A stretch of 64,000 nucleotides of DNA from contig NW_023501037.1 in the NCBI RefSeq assembly GCF_014066305.1, forward strand, positions 1,612,501-1,676,500. Direction: 5' to 3'. This DNA comes from Letharia columbiana (Eukaryota > Ascomycota > Lecanoromycetes > Lecanorales > Parmeliaceae). Made by a program: the position numbers and the translations under genes. Under the pieces are notes generated by a model. The model saw only the letters and a program-made list of their open reading frames with translations, had not been told where the DNA came from and made no database searches. This document shows, one piece after another, positions 10,869 to 21,765 of this stretch (its first letter is position 1; every line of letters starts with the position of its first letter).

Positions 10869-11055
10869 GATACGTCACGAGCAGTTACTTGACGCTCTCG
10901 AGGACGTATACTCTTGGGTGCAGAGCGAGTCTCGCTTGGCCTTCTCAGAACGATTGGCATTTGATCGTAACACATATGTCTACTCGGCAATATCTACTGC
11001 AATTCGTTACGGTGATCATGAGGCTGTAGAGAATCTCATATATTCTGACTCCTGA
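10321..11055 (+). pseudogene. Broken acidic-protein gene with a poly-aspartate run, function unknown
   Basis: The last ~145 codons read in one frame from ~10620 to the TGA at 11053-11055. They contain VEQLEDT, IILKLYNDIIDIVTTSKD, an Asp/Glu/Lys/Asn-rich stretch, thirteen consecutive Asp codons (10828-10866), then HEQLLDALEDVYSWVQSESR and a tail ending ENLIYSDS. TAA/TAG codons in the left part stand at likely CAA/CAG positions. Another frame at 10322-10690 is open apart from similar stops, suggesting an upstream exon or a frameshift. RIP is heavy up to ~10780 and absent afterwards. I do not recognise the family. It could be a captured host gene fragment or a transposon-borne gene. Confidence 0.5.
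10828..10866 (+). repeat. (GAC)13 microsatellite
   Basis: Thirteen perfect GAC units follow a degenerate acidic GAY/GAG/AAG repeat. In the plus frame that also reads the following conserved-looking tail, they encode poly-Asp. Confidence 0.95.
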
Positions 11056-11170
11056 GATTAACCGACGATGTAACCTATTTCTTAGATATCGTTATGGGGA
11101 GGATCCGGAGAATCAATCAAATGCAGTACCGTAAACATGTTCAATTGTAGCGATGTTCTCAGTGTTCCCA

Positions 11171-11222
11171 TAATGCTTGGCTAGCTTTTCACTACTGGGT
11201 AGCCCGCGCCCCAGCACATATT
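11171..11222. repeat. Left arm of a ~50-bp inverted repeat
   Basis: AGCTTTTCACTACTGGGTAG, then CCCGCGCCCCAGCACATATT, is the inverse of 11767-11815. The arms differ at very few positions and are not RIP-mutated. Between them lies only the 3' end of a gypsy element (chromodomain plus LTR piece). Confidence 0.8.
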
Positions 11223-11326
11223 AATACTAAGCTAAGGTTCTTGTTAAGGTACCTTCTTAGCAGGTACGAAGGTAGGTAAAATCATATATTTATGCAATTA
11301 CGACAGCTTACTGTGACAACATGCCG
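11223..11326 (-). repeat. Gypsy B 3' LTR, truncated
   Basis: TAATACTAAGCTAAGGTTCT and TTCTTAGCAGGTACGAAGGT match 30978-31060 in the 5' LTR. In minus orientation the LTR starts TGTTGTCACAG at ~11326, just after the GA-rich stretch downstream of the integrase stop. The distal half is missing: at 11222 the sequence switches to the left arm of the inverted repeat. Confidence 0.75.
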
Positions 11327-11389
11327 CCGATAAAAAAAGCTCATGGCGACCTCGGCATGGCAATGAAACGAATACAGGTAGTAAGACTC

Positions 11390-11767
11390 TCACATTGTTA
11401 ATTCCTTCCTCCTGGGTATCACGACCGCAATAGCTTTCTCCGTAATAGGCTTCGAAGGTTCGATCGCGGAAGGCTTCTGCGACGTCGTTGGTAGCGGAGG
11501 TGGTAGCTCTGGTAGCGGAGGCAGTGAAGATAGTGATCGTTTTATTGCGGAAGGCTTCTGCAACGTCGTTGGTAGCGGATGTGGTAGCTCTGATAGCGGA
11601 GGTAGTGGTTCTGATAGAGGCGACATGGCGACCTCGTAGTCTTTCACCAATTCCGGAGCATCGCCTAGCTGCTTTACATTATACCATTGATCGTACTTAG
11701 AACTATATCCTTTCCAACGTACTAGATATTCGATTAAATAACCTTTACTACGACGTCTAATACGCTT
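11390..11767 (-). pseudogene. Gypsy B chromodomain and proline-rich C-terminal tail, nearly intact
   Basis: The minus frame from 11767 to the stop at 11392-11390 is fully open (~125 codons). It begins HIKRIRRRSKGYLIEYLVRW, then KGYSSKYDQWYNVKQL and ELVKDYE, an unmistakable retrotransposon chromodomain. The tail contains two copies of a ~30-residue Pro/Leu/Ser repeat (PPLSELPHPLPTT and PPLPELPPPLPTT, each followed by QKPSAI). Unlike the rest of gypsy B it shows no RIP. The upstream integrase is separated from it by the 11768-12255 block, so no complete integrase exists. Confidence 0.8.
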
Positions 11768-11822
11768 AATATGTGCTGGGGCGCGGGCTTCCCAGTAGTG
11801 AAAAGCTTGCCGAGTACTGGTT
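11767..11822. repeat. Right arm of the ~50-bp inverted repeat
   Basis: TAATATGTGCTGGGGCGCGG, then GCTTCCCAGTAGTGAAAAGC, is the inverse of 11171-11222. Both arms face each other across the gypsy 3' fragment, which suggests two insertions of one element in opposite orientation or an inversion breakpoint pair. Confidence 0.8.
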
Positions 11823-11826
11823 TTTG

Positions 11827-12255
11827 ATATATTTGATTCTCAGGGAGATCCCCTAAAACCCCTCGGACCCTTCGGGGGCTCTTTAAGGGCTCTCCGAGAG
11901 CTTCTGTCGAGGGGCTGTCAAAGCAAGCTCGAAATTTAATTATTTTATGATATTTGATTGATTTCGAGCTTGCTTTAATAGCCCCTCGACAGAAGCTCTC
12001 GGAGAGCCCTTAAAGAGCTTCGAAGTGTTTAAGGGATTTTAAAGGATCTAACTCTAAGAATCGAGAGAGACGTTAGAGAGAGACGTTAGAGAGAGACGTT
12101 ATATTTCACTGAGAATCGAGAGAGACGTTATAATTTATTTGATATACTTAGAGGGAGACCCTCTGAAACCCCTCTAACCCTCCGAGAGCTCTTCGAGAGC
12201 TCTCCGAGGGCTTCTGCCGAAGAGGCTCTTCTCGCAAGCTCGATAATTCAAGTAA
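11827..12255. repeat. GC-rich palindrome and direct-repeat block
   Basis: A 59-bp inverted repeat (11877-11935 with 11961-12019, 25-nt loop) has only about three mismatches, two of which are RIP-type changes. The preceding stretch (11827-11940, with CCCCTAAAACCCCTCGGACC) is repeated directly and imperfectly at 12140-12250 (CCCTCTGAAACCCCTCTAAC). Between them at ~12063-12105 are three tandem copies of AGAGAGACGTTAG-type units. There is no coding frame. It separates the integrase and chromodomain of gypsy B. Confidence 0.8.
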
Positions 12256-13276
12256 AAATCTTAGTTTTTAGTATATCTTTACGGATACTTTATTAAATTT
12301 CGTCTACGCTATACTATTTAAAAGCGTATAGTTAACTCTATAACTCTACGTACTTAGTTTATTATTATATTTTTAATAAAAGAAAAGAAATTAAAAAAGG
12401 TAGATTTGAGGATTTTGAAGTTCTTTTCCAGCTTTCTCTTTTAAACGTACCCGTATACACCCGCTTTTAACTTAGAAACGAAGAAATAAGATGAGTTTTA
12501 GCTTTAAAATTACGAAATCTAAAGATCTAATTAATTAACTTTAAATTTATAATTATCGAATATTTTATAATTTTAGTCTTAAGTAATAAGAAAGTAAGCT
12601 TTTTAATTAAATAAGAATTATAGTTTATATAATTTATAGTTATTAATATCGCCTTTTACGTAGATAGAATTAAACTTCTCTAGTAGTAATTTATAAAAAG
12701 AATTAATATTAGCGAGCTATAGCTTTAGCTATACTATCGAGAATATAGAATAAACTCTTTAATAATTAGATATATCGAGGTAATACGCTTACTTATTTAC
12801 TTTAGTAATAACTTTAAAAGAGTTAATATAATATTAGTTAATCTTATTTATCTTAATAATATTAATAGATTATAGAGTAGAGTAATCTTTATATAGATAT
12901 AAGAGTATTTATTTCTCTTTTTAAAGTATATAGACTAGTACTTATAATTATAGTAGAATTTTTAAGATATTTAAACGAAGCTTATTATATCGATAATTTT
13001 AACTCTAATAATAGCGTATATTTATTATAATAGTTCGAATAATATAATAAGATTAAGAGCTTTATTAAGAGGAAACTCGTAGAATAGCTTATTCGATAAC
13101 TTAATTATAATAGTTAACTATATATTATTAAAAAGTATTTATATATATAAAAGAATAGTAGATTATATTAAAGGCTTCTCTAGAATATATAAATAAAAGT
13201 ATAAAGCGATTTTAATCGTCTAATTAATACGTTTATTATTATTATTTATCTAGAGATAATAAATTATAAAGTAGTA
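12256..13276 (-). pseudogene. Gypsy B integrase, C-terminal part
   Basis: The minus frame near 13280-12950 reads NNNNKRIN-TIKIALYFYLYI and NKLFYEFPLNKAL. It corresponds to the QTDGQSERTNQTVEIALRFY and PNELLYGF-PLDL blocks of gypsy integrase, with stops at CAA/CAG sites. It is continuous with 20446 onward once the copia insertion is removed. Confidence 0.7.
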
Positions 13277-13281
13277 GTAGT
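13277..13281. repeat. Target-site duplication GTAGT (copia 1, left)
   Basis: GTAGT precedes the 5' LTR; ATAGT follows the 3' LTR at 20441-20445, a four-of-five match. Confidence 0.65.
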
Positions 13282-13430
13282 TATTGAAATTCGGATTACG
13301 TAACTCTTAGCGTCTTAGCGATCACGTAATATGATTACGTGATACGCCTTAGCGTATTTATATCTAGTCGCTCTTTTCTTTATAGTAACTTCATAATTAA
13401 TAACTAAGTATCTTATCTTATATTTTTATA
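13282..13430 (+). repeat. Copia 1 5' LTR (149 bp)
   Basis: It starts TATTGAAATTCGGATTACGT (ancestral TGTTG, seen intact at 61388 on the minus strand) and ends ...TTTTTATA. It contains CGCCTTAGCGTATTTATATC and TAGTCGCTCTTTTCTTTATA, shared with 20292-20440 and with the copies near 48436, 49192 and 61109. Promoter elements cannot be judged. Confidence 0.9.
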
Positions 13431-13439
13431 GATTATAAG

Positions 13440-15700
13440 TCTAGACCCTATTTAATAACTATTATATTATAATTATTATTCGCCTCTATAACTATAACTA
13501 TTTTTAGACTTTTAATATCTATCTTATAATATCTAAAGCTTATTATATAGAGATAGTAATAGCTATAAAGATATTCTTTTAATCTTCTTAATAGAGATAT
13601 TTTCTTCTCTTAAAATAATTATAGACTTAAGCGAGTATAATTCGTTAATAATATAAGGGGTTAAGAGTCGCTATCGCCTCTACCCTAAGCGAGTTAAGAT
13701 ATATCGCCTTTAATCGAAATATCGAACTCGCTAAATATACTAAGTATATAATCGTATCGTTATATAACTAAGTTATATTATTAAGACCTCTAAATCTTAT
13801 TAATTTCCGCTAAATTAAAATATTTAACTCTATTAAAAGTAAAATTATTTTATATTAATATTAACTTTAAAATTATATATTAATTATCGAATTAATAATT
13901 ATTAATTAAAAGTAATTAAATATTAATATTAATAGTTTAATCGTAATTTAAAGCATTTTAGAGCTAATATTACTATCTTTTAATACGCTTATAAGTTTAT
14001 TAAGATTAAAATAATAAGAATATCTTATTAATATTAGTTTTTAAACCTCTAGAAGCCTCTTAAAAAAGAGAATTAAAGCCTTATTATCGAATTCTTTCTT
14101 CGCGATTATTTATATTCTATTATCGTAATTATAAAGCTAGAATAATCTTCGAAGTCTTATAATAATAGCTAGCGACGTAGATATTTTAAATCTAAGTCTT
14201 TAAATAAATAATATAAGAAGGATATTAATCCCCCTTTAAGAAGAAGATTCGTATATCTATAATAATTATACTCTATATAATCCCGTTAGAAACCAGCCTT
14301 TATTTATAAGTTATTCTTATTATTAAATATCTTTTATTCTAATTATATTATTTATATCTATTATAGCTCTATATATAAATACTTTCTATTTTTTATATAA
14401 GAATTTAAAGTTTAAAGATAATAGTTAATTAATATTAATAAGATCTTTAAAAACTTTAATAACGATTAGAGTATCTATTCTACTTTCGCTACTTTATTAA
14501 ATAATAATTTTATTAATCTTAAATTTGAAGCTAGTAAAAATACTCTTAGCTCTTTAAGTGATATTAAGCTATTTAATCTTTATACTAAAAAGTCTATTAT
14601 ATTCGCTTCGAAGTTACTTTTAGAATCTTTCTCTAAATTTATTATCTCGCTTAAAATAATAACTAAATTACTATTATTATTATTATTATCGCTCTCTTTA
14701 TTAATATTCTATATATCTTTATCTAGATTATCTTTTAGCGATAATAAATTTAAATAATTAGTTATAGCGTTTTATAATTAATACTCTTAATTAATTTTAA
14801 TTTAACGAAAATAGTTTTTCTCTAATTTTTATTATTATTCTAAAATTTAATATAGAATATATTAAATAAAGATAAGATATTAAGAGCTAATTAATACTTA
14901 ATAATCTTTTATTTTTTATTAAAATTATAAAGCTTAAAATTTATATAATTATTTTCTAATATCTTAAATATAGTAATTATTAGCTTATCGAGATTAATTA
15001 CGATAATAAAGATTTTTAGATAATATTAAATATTATCGCTAAATATTATAAGTCTAAAGACTTCGAGCTTTATACGAAGTTAATTTATTAATTACTTAAT
15101 ATTACTTTTATTTTTAAAAAAGGCGTTTATTAATATAAAAAGAATTTTTATAAGATTATTATCGAAATCGCTAACTTATATAAATCGCTCGCTTTATTAA
15201 AACCTTTTCTAATTTAACTCTTTCTTATAAAACTTAAAAACTCTTTTAATATCTTTATAATTATTTATATTTAAATTTATAAGCTATATAATAATAAGAT
15301 TATTAAATTTAATAAGATTATCTATATCGTAATAAATAAAGAGATTTATCTACTATTATTTAAAGATAGCGATATTACTATATACGCTATTTATAATAAT
15401 AATAATAAGAATAAAGATAAGTAGTTCGCTAGATATTATAAAACCGGCGACTTAAAAGCTAATCGCGAAATTTATTTTTTATATAAAATTATCGAATATA
15501 AATTTAAATATTCTTTCGCTAAATATTAAATTAAGTTCTCTTATTTAAAACTCGAAAAGTTTATATTAAATAAGGAAAAGAAGAAAAAGACTTAAATTAT
15601 CGCGATTAATTTTAATAATATAGAGGAGAATTCTAATATTAAGCGTAAGCGTATTAAAGAGATATTCTTTAATATCTCTATTTTAGAGAAGAATAAATAT
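13440..15700 (+). pseudogene. Copia 1 gag region with zinc-knuckle relic
   Basis: The plus-strand gag frame is degenerate. Around 15420-15480 it reads ARYYKTGDLKANREIYFLYK, consistent with a CCHC zinc knuckle whose Cys codons TGY/TGC became TAY and CGC. Gag would form the virus-like particle. The protease should lie just downstream (~15740-15860, IYYIDSS), but the Asp-Ser-Gly signature is not certain. Confidence 0.6.
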
Positions 15701-16229
15701 CTTAATATTAACTATATTTTTTTAGAAGAATTAAATTTAATTATATATTATATAGATTCTAGTTTTAATAATTTTAATATTTTTAATATAATTAATAATA
15801 AGAAAATTATTAATTTAATAGTTATCGATTTTAGTTTAAAGTATAATTTAATAACTACTAATTTTATTAATCTATACTCTTATATAATAGTAAACTCTAA
15901 TTACTCTTATTATTTCTTCGCTAATTATTTAATATTTATTATCTATAAAAAGATCTACTCTCGCTTTATTCGTGATATTAAGAGTAATTAAGTTTAACTT
16001 CTTAATCGCGATATTATTAACTTAAATTACTCTATTTAAGATAAGTATATAAATATTACTTTACTTAATATCTTATATATATTTAATATAACTATTAATC
16101 TTTTTTTTATTAATAAATTTTTAAATATTAATATTATAGTTATTATCTATAAAATTAATTACGCTCTAATTAAAGATAATTTAAAGCTTATAAATATTTA
16201 TAATTAAGATCTATTCTTTCTTAATCTCT

Positions 16230-17180
16230 AAAATAATTTAAATAATATCTTAATAATATATAATATTTCTTTAAATTTAATTTATTAACTTTAATATATT
16301 TATATAGACTATTTAAGTTAATAAAATTTAAATAAGCTCCTCGCTATAGCGATAAATATAGATTTTATTAAGAATATCGCGAATAAATATACTTACGAGT
16401 ATTATATTATAGGGCGTTAGAAGATTATTTTCTATATTAATTCTACTACGCTCGATATATAATTAAATAAATTTATTTATAATAATCTTATAGAGTCTCT
16501 ATTCTCTACTAATTTTAATAGCTATAAATACTTTATAATATTTAAAAATAATTTTATCTTTTATTTCGAAGTTTATTATATTTATTATAAAAGTAAGATC
16601 TTCGCTATATTCTTATAATTTAAAATTTATCTTAAATTATATAATTATAAGATTTTTTATATTCGCCTCGATAATAAAGATAAATATATATTTAAAGTCT
16701 TTCTTAATTATCTCGCTTTATCGAGTATTAAATAAAAATCTATTATCTTTAATAACTTCTAGATAAATAATATAATTAAGCGTTTTAAATAAATTCTATT
16801 ATATAAAATATATCTTATTCTATTAAACTTTAATCTTAATAAATTCTTTTAATCTAAAATCGTTATTATCGGTAATTATCTAACGATATAATTATCTAAT
16901 ATTAAAACTATTATAACTTCTTTTAAGATCTTCTATTAATAAAAATCTATTCTTTTCTATTTATATATAATTAATTCTATTACTTACGCGATAAAACGAA
17001 TTTAGAAAAAGCTTATAAATTAAAGTAAAAAGTATATATTACTAGAATATAAAGAAGAGTATATCTTTTAATTATATAATCTTATTAAGAAGATAATTAT
17101 TCGCGCTAATAGCGTATATTTTATAAAAAAATAATCTCTAATTATAAATTTAAAAGAAGAAATTAAGATTTATAAGCTTT
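16230..17180 (+). pseudogene. Copia 1 integrase
   Basis: The plus frame reads NIDFIKNIANKYTYEYYIIG (zinc-binding end and start of the core), then IRLDNKDKYIFKVFLNYLA at ~16660-16720. This is equivalent to the copia R-x-D-N-G-x-E-Y motif with its second Asp, and it is followed by a region like the GI-x-x-E-x-x-x-x-x-PQ-NG motif. A stretch like GYEGEH-RLY near 17040 leads into the RT. Stops replace Gln, Trp and Arg codons. Confidence 0.75.
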
Positions 17181-17899
17181 CGAATAAATAGTAATATTTA
17201 ATAATACTAATATTTACTATAGGAGAGATATTAAATAAATAATATATTACTAATATTTCGAAAGACGTTAAATCTAAAGAAGTATTAGAAGACGTTATAT
17301 TTATAATTAAAATAACTATTAAATCTTTAATAATTTTAAGATCTTTAATATTTATAAGATTAAGATTAAATTTTCTCTAGCTAATTAATAAGAAAGCGCC
17401 TTCGCGAAGGTCTATATAAGAGTTTTTAATATAATAAATCTAATTAATTACGCGAGAGCTCTTAATTTAAACGCCTTTAATATAGATTACTCGATTAAAT
17501 ATTATATCTATATCTATATCGATAATTCGATCTATACTATCTATATAAAAAATTTCTTTAAATTTAGATTTACTATCTTTAGACTTAGATTTATTATTTA
17601 TTATTATTAAAGTTATATAAATTATTCGCGAAGATTATAAGTTAAGCGCTATTTAAAGAATATTATATAATTATTTAAATCTTATAATTTTAAATTTATA
17701 AGATCTATTTCTTAATTCTCTTTCGAAGACCTTTATAATATTTATTTTACTTATAAATTATATTAATAAATCGAATATTTTCGAGCTTATTATTTATAAG
17801 TAGACTATATCTAATTAGCTATTTTAAATAAATTAAAAACTTTTTATAAAGAATAAATATAAATCTCTTATAGATAATAATACTTAATATCTTATCTAG

Positions 17900-18780
17900 A
17901 CGTTATCTAAAGCTTATATTCTAAGAGATAGATAAGTCTATATCTTAAAATAAAACTTTAATAAAAAAACTATTTATTATAAAGTATATTAAATTATTTA
18001 AGAATTCGAATAGTAGAAGAATTATAATTATTATAATACTTTCGCGTTAATAATAAAGTCTATAAGTTATAAGACGATCTTTATATTTATAACTATTTTA
18101 AATTAGAACTTAAAGTAAATAGATATTAAAATTATCTTTCTATATAGTAATATAAAAAAAGAGATTTATATATATTAACTCGATAGCTTTAATAAAGATA
18201 ATATTAAGATCTATAAATTAAATAAGATACTTTATAATTTAAAGTAATCTCTTTAAGTCTAATATTAATATTTCTTAAAGTATATAAAGAAGCTAAGTCT
18301 TCTCTCTATCGAATTAAATAATAGCGTATTTATAGACTCTAAAGAGAATATTATTATAGCGCTTTATATCGATAATATCTTAATTATTAATTTTAATAAA
18401 GTTAAAATTTAGCGGATTAAGAAGGGACTTAACGCGAAGTTTTATATATTAAATTTAAAATTATATATCTACTACTTAAGTATAACTATTAAAAAAAATT
18501 ATTATAGCGATATTCTTTATTTAAAATAAAAGACTTATATTACTTAATTCTTAAATTATTTTAATTATTAAAACCTTATCTCGATATTAATATTTCTTAA
18601 AATTAATTATAAACTAGCTTTCATCGAAGAAAGCTATATTATCTTAAAAAAATTATAAGAGAACTATTAATTTATAATAAGATCTCTTATATATATTATA
18701 CTCGATATTTATTTTAATATTATCTACGCGATATTATTAATAAGTCGTTATTTAGTTAACTCGACTTTAGCGTATTAAAA
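17900..18780 (+). pseudogene. Copia 1 reverse transcriptase (RVT_2)
   Basis: The frame near 18120-18260 reads IDIKIIFLYSNIKKEIYIY, then NIKIYKLNKILYNLK. This matches the copia hallmarks D-V-K-T-A-F-L-x-G-x-L-x-E-E-I-Y-M and C-x-L-x-K-A-L-Y-G-L-K-Q. The catalytic YVDD reads LYIDNILII at ~18370: the second Asp became Asn by a TG to TA change across the GAT|GAC codon boundary. The enzyme is dead. Confidence 0.88.
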
Positions 18781-19330
18781 TATAATTATTTAAATCTTTC
18801 GATATTTAAAAGATATAGTATACTACGAATTTATATATAAAGGCTTTTTTTAAGAGCTTATTAATTATATTAATTCTAATTAAGCTAGTAATATAACTCG
18901 AAGATTTATATCTAATTATCTCTTTAATATAAAGAGTAATATAATTAATTAATTATTTAAGCGTTAAGTTATTATAATATTATTTATTTATAAGATAGAG
19001 TATATCGATTAGATATAAATTATTAAAGAAGCGATTTAACTAAAGAATCTACTTAATTAACTTCTTCGCCCTAACGATATAGATCTTAAAATTATTATTA
19101 TTTTCGATAATAATTAAAGCGTAATTATTCTCGTAAAGAATACTTAATTTTATACTTGTATTAAGTATATTAATATTATCTACTATTTTATATAAGAAAA
19201 AATTAATAATAATATTATAAATATATAATATATTTTTACTAATAAATAAATAGCTAATAGACTTATTAAGGCCCTTTACTTAAATAAATTTATTACTTTT
19301 TAAGATACTCTTAAGATAAAAGCTATATCT
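18780..19330 (+). pseudogene. Copia 1 RNase H
   Basis: The frame contains GYINSN-ASNITRRSISNYLF (copia GYTDADWAG...RKSTSGYVF), KIEYID-IQIIKEAI-LKNLL, FDNNQSVIILVKNT and TNKQIANRLIKAL (copia T-x-x-Q-x-A-D-I-x-T-K). Asp to Asn and Trp to stop substitutions are RIP-type. Confidence 0.85.
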
Positions 19331-20291
19331 ACTTATCTCTTAGATAGTTACTAATCTTACTACTATCTTAATATAGCCTTATTTTATAGAGAAGCTATTC
19401 TACTATATCTAGATTTAGAGGAGTCGTCTACTACTATCTACTTTAGAAAAGCTATTTTATTAATTCCCGCACTATAAATAATCTATTCGAGTCGCTCGCC
19501 GAGCCGCTATATTAGACTTAGCACTCTATAAACTCGCTATTTTATATCGAAATAGCTATTTCTTTAGCGCTATAGCTACTATCGCTATTAAACCTCTAAG
19601 ACTCTTTTAAAAAACTTATATCTATTTGTTATTAATATCTTAGATATTATATCTCTAAATTACCGCTATTAATTACTATTACTAAGAATTAATTATCTAA
19701 AATAACCTTTATAGAGGCCTTATAGCCGGCGATATATAGCTAGAAGAATTTCTTTTAATTATTTCATTTAGCTATTCTTATAAATATCCTCCGATCTCAA
19801 ATTAATCGATTTTTGATATATATTAGATGGCCTAAAAATAAAATTTTCGAAAAACCGCTTTTTAATAAAAAGTGGAATTTAGATCGAATTTTAATAGGGG
19901 CCTAATCTAATATAGTTATTTTTAGATTTCAACTTTTCACTTTATCTACTCTATTTTAAACGTCGCGAACGTTAAATCTTATATTTTTTAATTTTATTTA
20001 TATAGAGGGGGGTAGAAGTATAGAGAGTATAAGAGATATATTTTTACGCTAACTATCTAATACTAACTTATCTTAACTATCTAATATTAATTTTATTTTT
20101 ACTATTTAACGCTAATTTATTTTAATTACTCGACTTAAACTTTACTTTAATTATTTAACGTTAATCTTACTTTAATAACTCGACGAAAATTAATTAAATT
20201 ATTTTATCTAATTTATTCGGTTTTAACACCGTTAATATTAAACTTCGTATTTATTAGATTTCGCTTATAAGAGAATATATACGAAGAAAAG

Positions 20292-20440
20292 TATTAAAAT
20301 TCGAATTATATAACTCTTAGCGTTTTAGTGATTATATAATATAATCACGTAATACGCCTTAGCGTATTTATATCTAGTCGCTCTTTCCTTTATAGTAACT
20401 CCATAGTTAACAACTAAGTATCTTATCTCATATTTCTATA
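20292..20440 (+). repeat. Copia 1 3' LTR (149 bp)
   Basis: It is the same length as the 5' LTR and starts TATTAAAATTCGAATTATAT. It is preceded by the mutated polypurine tract and followed by ATAGT. It still keeps a few CA dinucleotides (ACTCCATAGTTAACAACTAA), so the two LTRs were mutated to different degrees. Confidence 0.9.
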
Positions 20441-20445
20441 ATAGT

Positions 20446-21765
20446 TTAACTTTTAGTTTATTAAATATAATTTTTTATAATTCTAATAGAAATTTAGAAT
20501 TTTTATTAAATAGTAAGATCTTTAATACTTTCTAATTATTTATATCGAGACGATTTAATAAAGTAATAATCTACTCTTTAATATTCTAGATAGATTTATT
20601 AGAAATATAAGTAATTCGCTTTATAAATTTATTTATAATAATTATTATATAATTAAATTTCTTATTAAATAATAATATAGTAAGAATAAAATTAAGTGTT
20701 AAGATATAAAAAGATAGAGTAGAACTCTTTATAGACTATAGATAATTATAAAGCTTATAGCGGCGAGTCTATAATACTAAATATTTAGAATAATACTTAA
20801 TATAGCTATAAAGGTACTTAGATAATCTTTATATATATTATAATTTAGAGATTATATTAAAAGATCTTTTAAAATCTAGATAATTATTTCTATAGGCGAT
20901 TTCGAGGATATCTTTAATTAGCGATTAGGGTATATATAATTATTTAAGACTAATAAATTTATTCTTATAAAAAATAAGATTAGAGTTCGTAGTAATATAA
21001 ATAAAAGAAAGCTTAACGCCTTCGCCTTTAGCTATTAGCTTTACGTTAATATTTATAATACTATTAATTCTTATTTAGTTTAAATTTATATTATATTTAG
21101 TAAGAAGTCTACTACGAAAGATTTTATTTATCTCTATTACGATAATAGAGTAATTATAAATATTATTATAATCTATTACTTACGTAGTATAGATATATAA
21201 GATATTAAGCTTCGAGTAATCTTCGAATAGCGTTAACTTATCGATACTAATAAGATAAGAGAAAGCGTTTAATATAATATATTCCTTATTAGACTTATAT
21301 TTTATATTTAGATAAAATTAATAAAGAAATTAAGAAGTATATATTAATTATATATTTAGTCTTATTATAGATATTATAGAAGTAATAGAAGATTACTTTA
21401 TAATATTAAGGATAACTAAATAATTAGTCTAAATAATAATAAATCGCTTAGATAACTTTATAAGATATTAAATCTTTTTAATAATTTATATAAATTCTAT
21501 TATCTCGAGTTTTATAAATTAATAATTCTTCTCGATAAATATTAATATTCTTAATAAGTATATAATTAACTTTATAATAGTTCTAGATAATTACTTAATA
21601 TTAGCTATAATAACGTATTCTCTTTTAATATAAAATATCTATATATCGAAATCTTATTTTCTAGAGATATTTAGATCTATTTATAGATTTTTATTTAAAT
21701 TAAAATATATAAATAACGAGAGCTTATTTAAAGCTTTCTATAGATTTTTAAAGCTTTATTTCTTC
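20446..21765 (-). pseudogene. Gypsy B RNase H and integrase N-terminal part
   Basis: The minus frame just left of the piggyBac insertion reads FIYFNLNKNL-IDLNISRK-D and IIYLLRILIFIEKNY-FIKLE. This is the gypsy RNase H core (L-x-H-x-D-P-S-K-x-L-x-I-D-x-D-A-S-K and LS-R-L-L-T-P-A-E-K-N-Y-W-P-T-E-L-E). It continues directly from the RT part at 26646, proving that the piggyBac lies inside one original gene. Confidence 0.78.

Larger units (their letters stand above)
13282..20440 (+). mobile_element. Copia 1: Ty1/copia LTR retrotransposon, RIP-inactivated
   Basis: This 7159-bp element has two equal 149-bp LTRs and the copia gene order gag, zinc knuckle (~15420-15480), integrase (~16350-17160), RT (~17980-18700), RNase H (~18780-19330). 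Its 3' polypurine tract is mutated here to ACGAAGAAAAG; the less mutated inverted copy at 61389-61399 shows it as GCGAAGGGGAG. It is inserted in the gypsy B integrase, on the opposite strand. Stops are abundant in every frame. Confidence 0.92.

Noticed and set aside
10781..10990. Minus-strand frame rich in arginine
   Set aside because: It is the complement of the (GAC)n poly-Asp tract; the run is Arg only because of the repeat.
11488..11700. Plus-strand frame of 70 codons rich in Val/Ala/Glu
   Set aside because: It is a shadow of the gypsy B chromodomain and proline-rich tail on the minus strand.
11860..11880. Telomeric repeats (CCCCTAAAACCCC)
   Set aside because: Only one or two loosely related words occur, and there is no tandem CCCTAA array.
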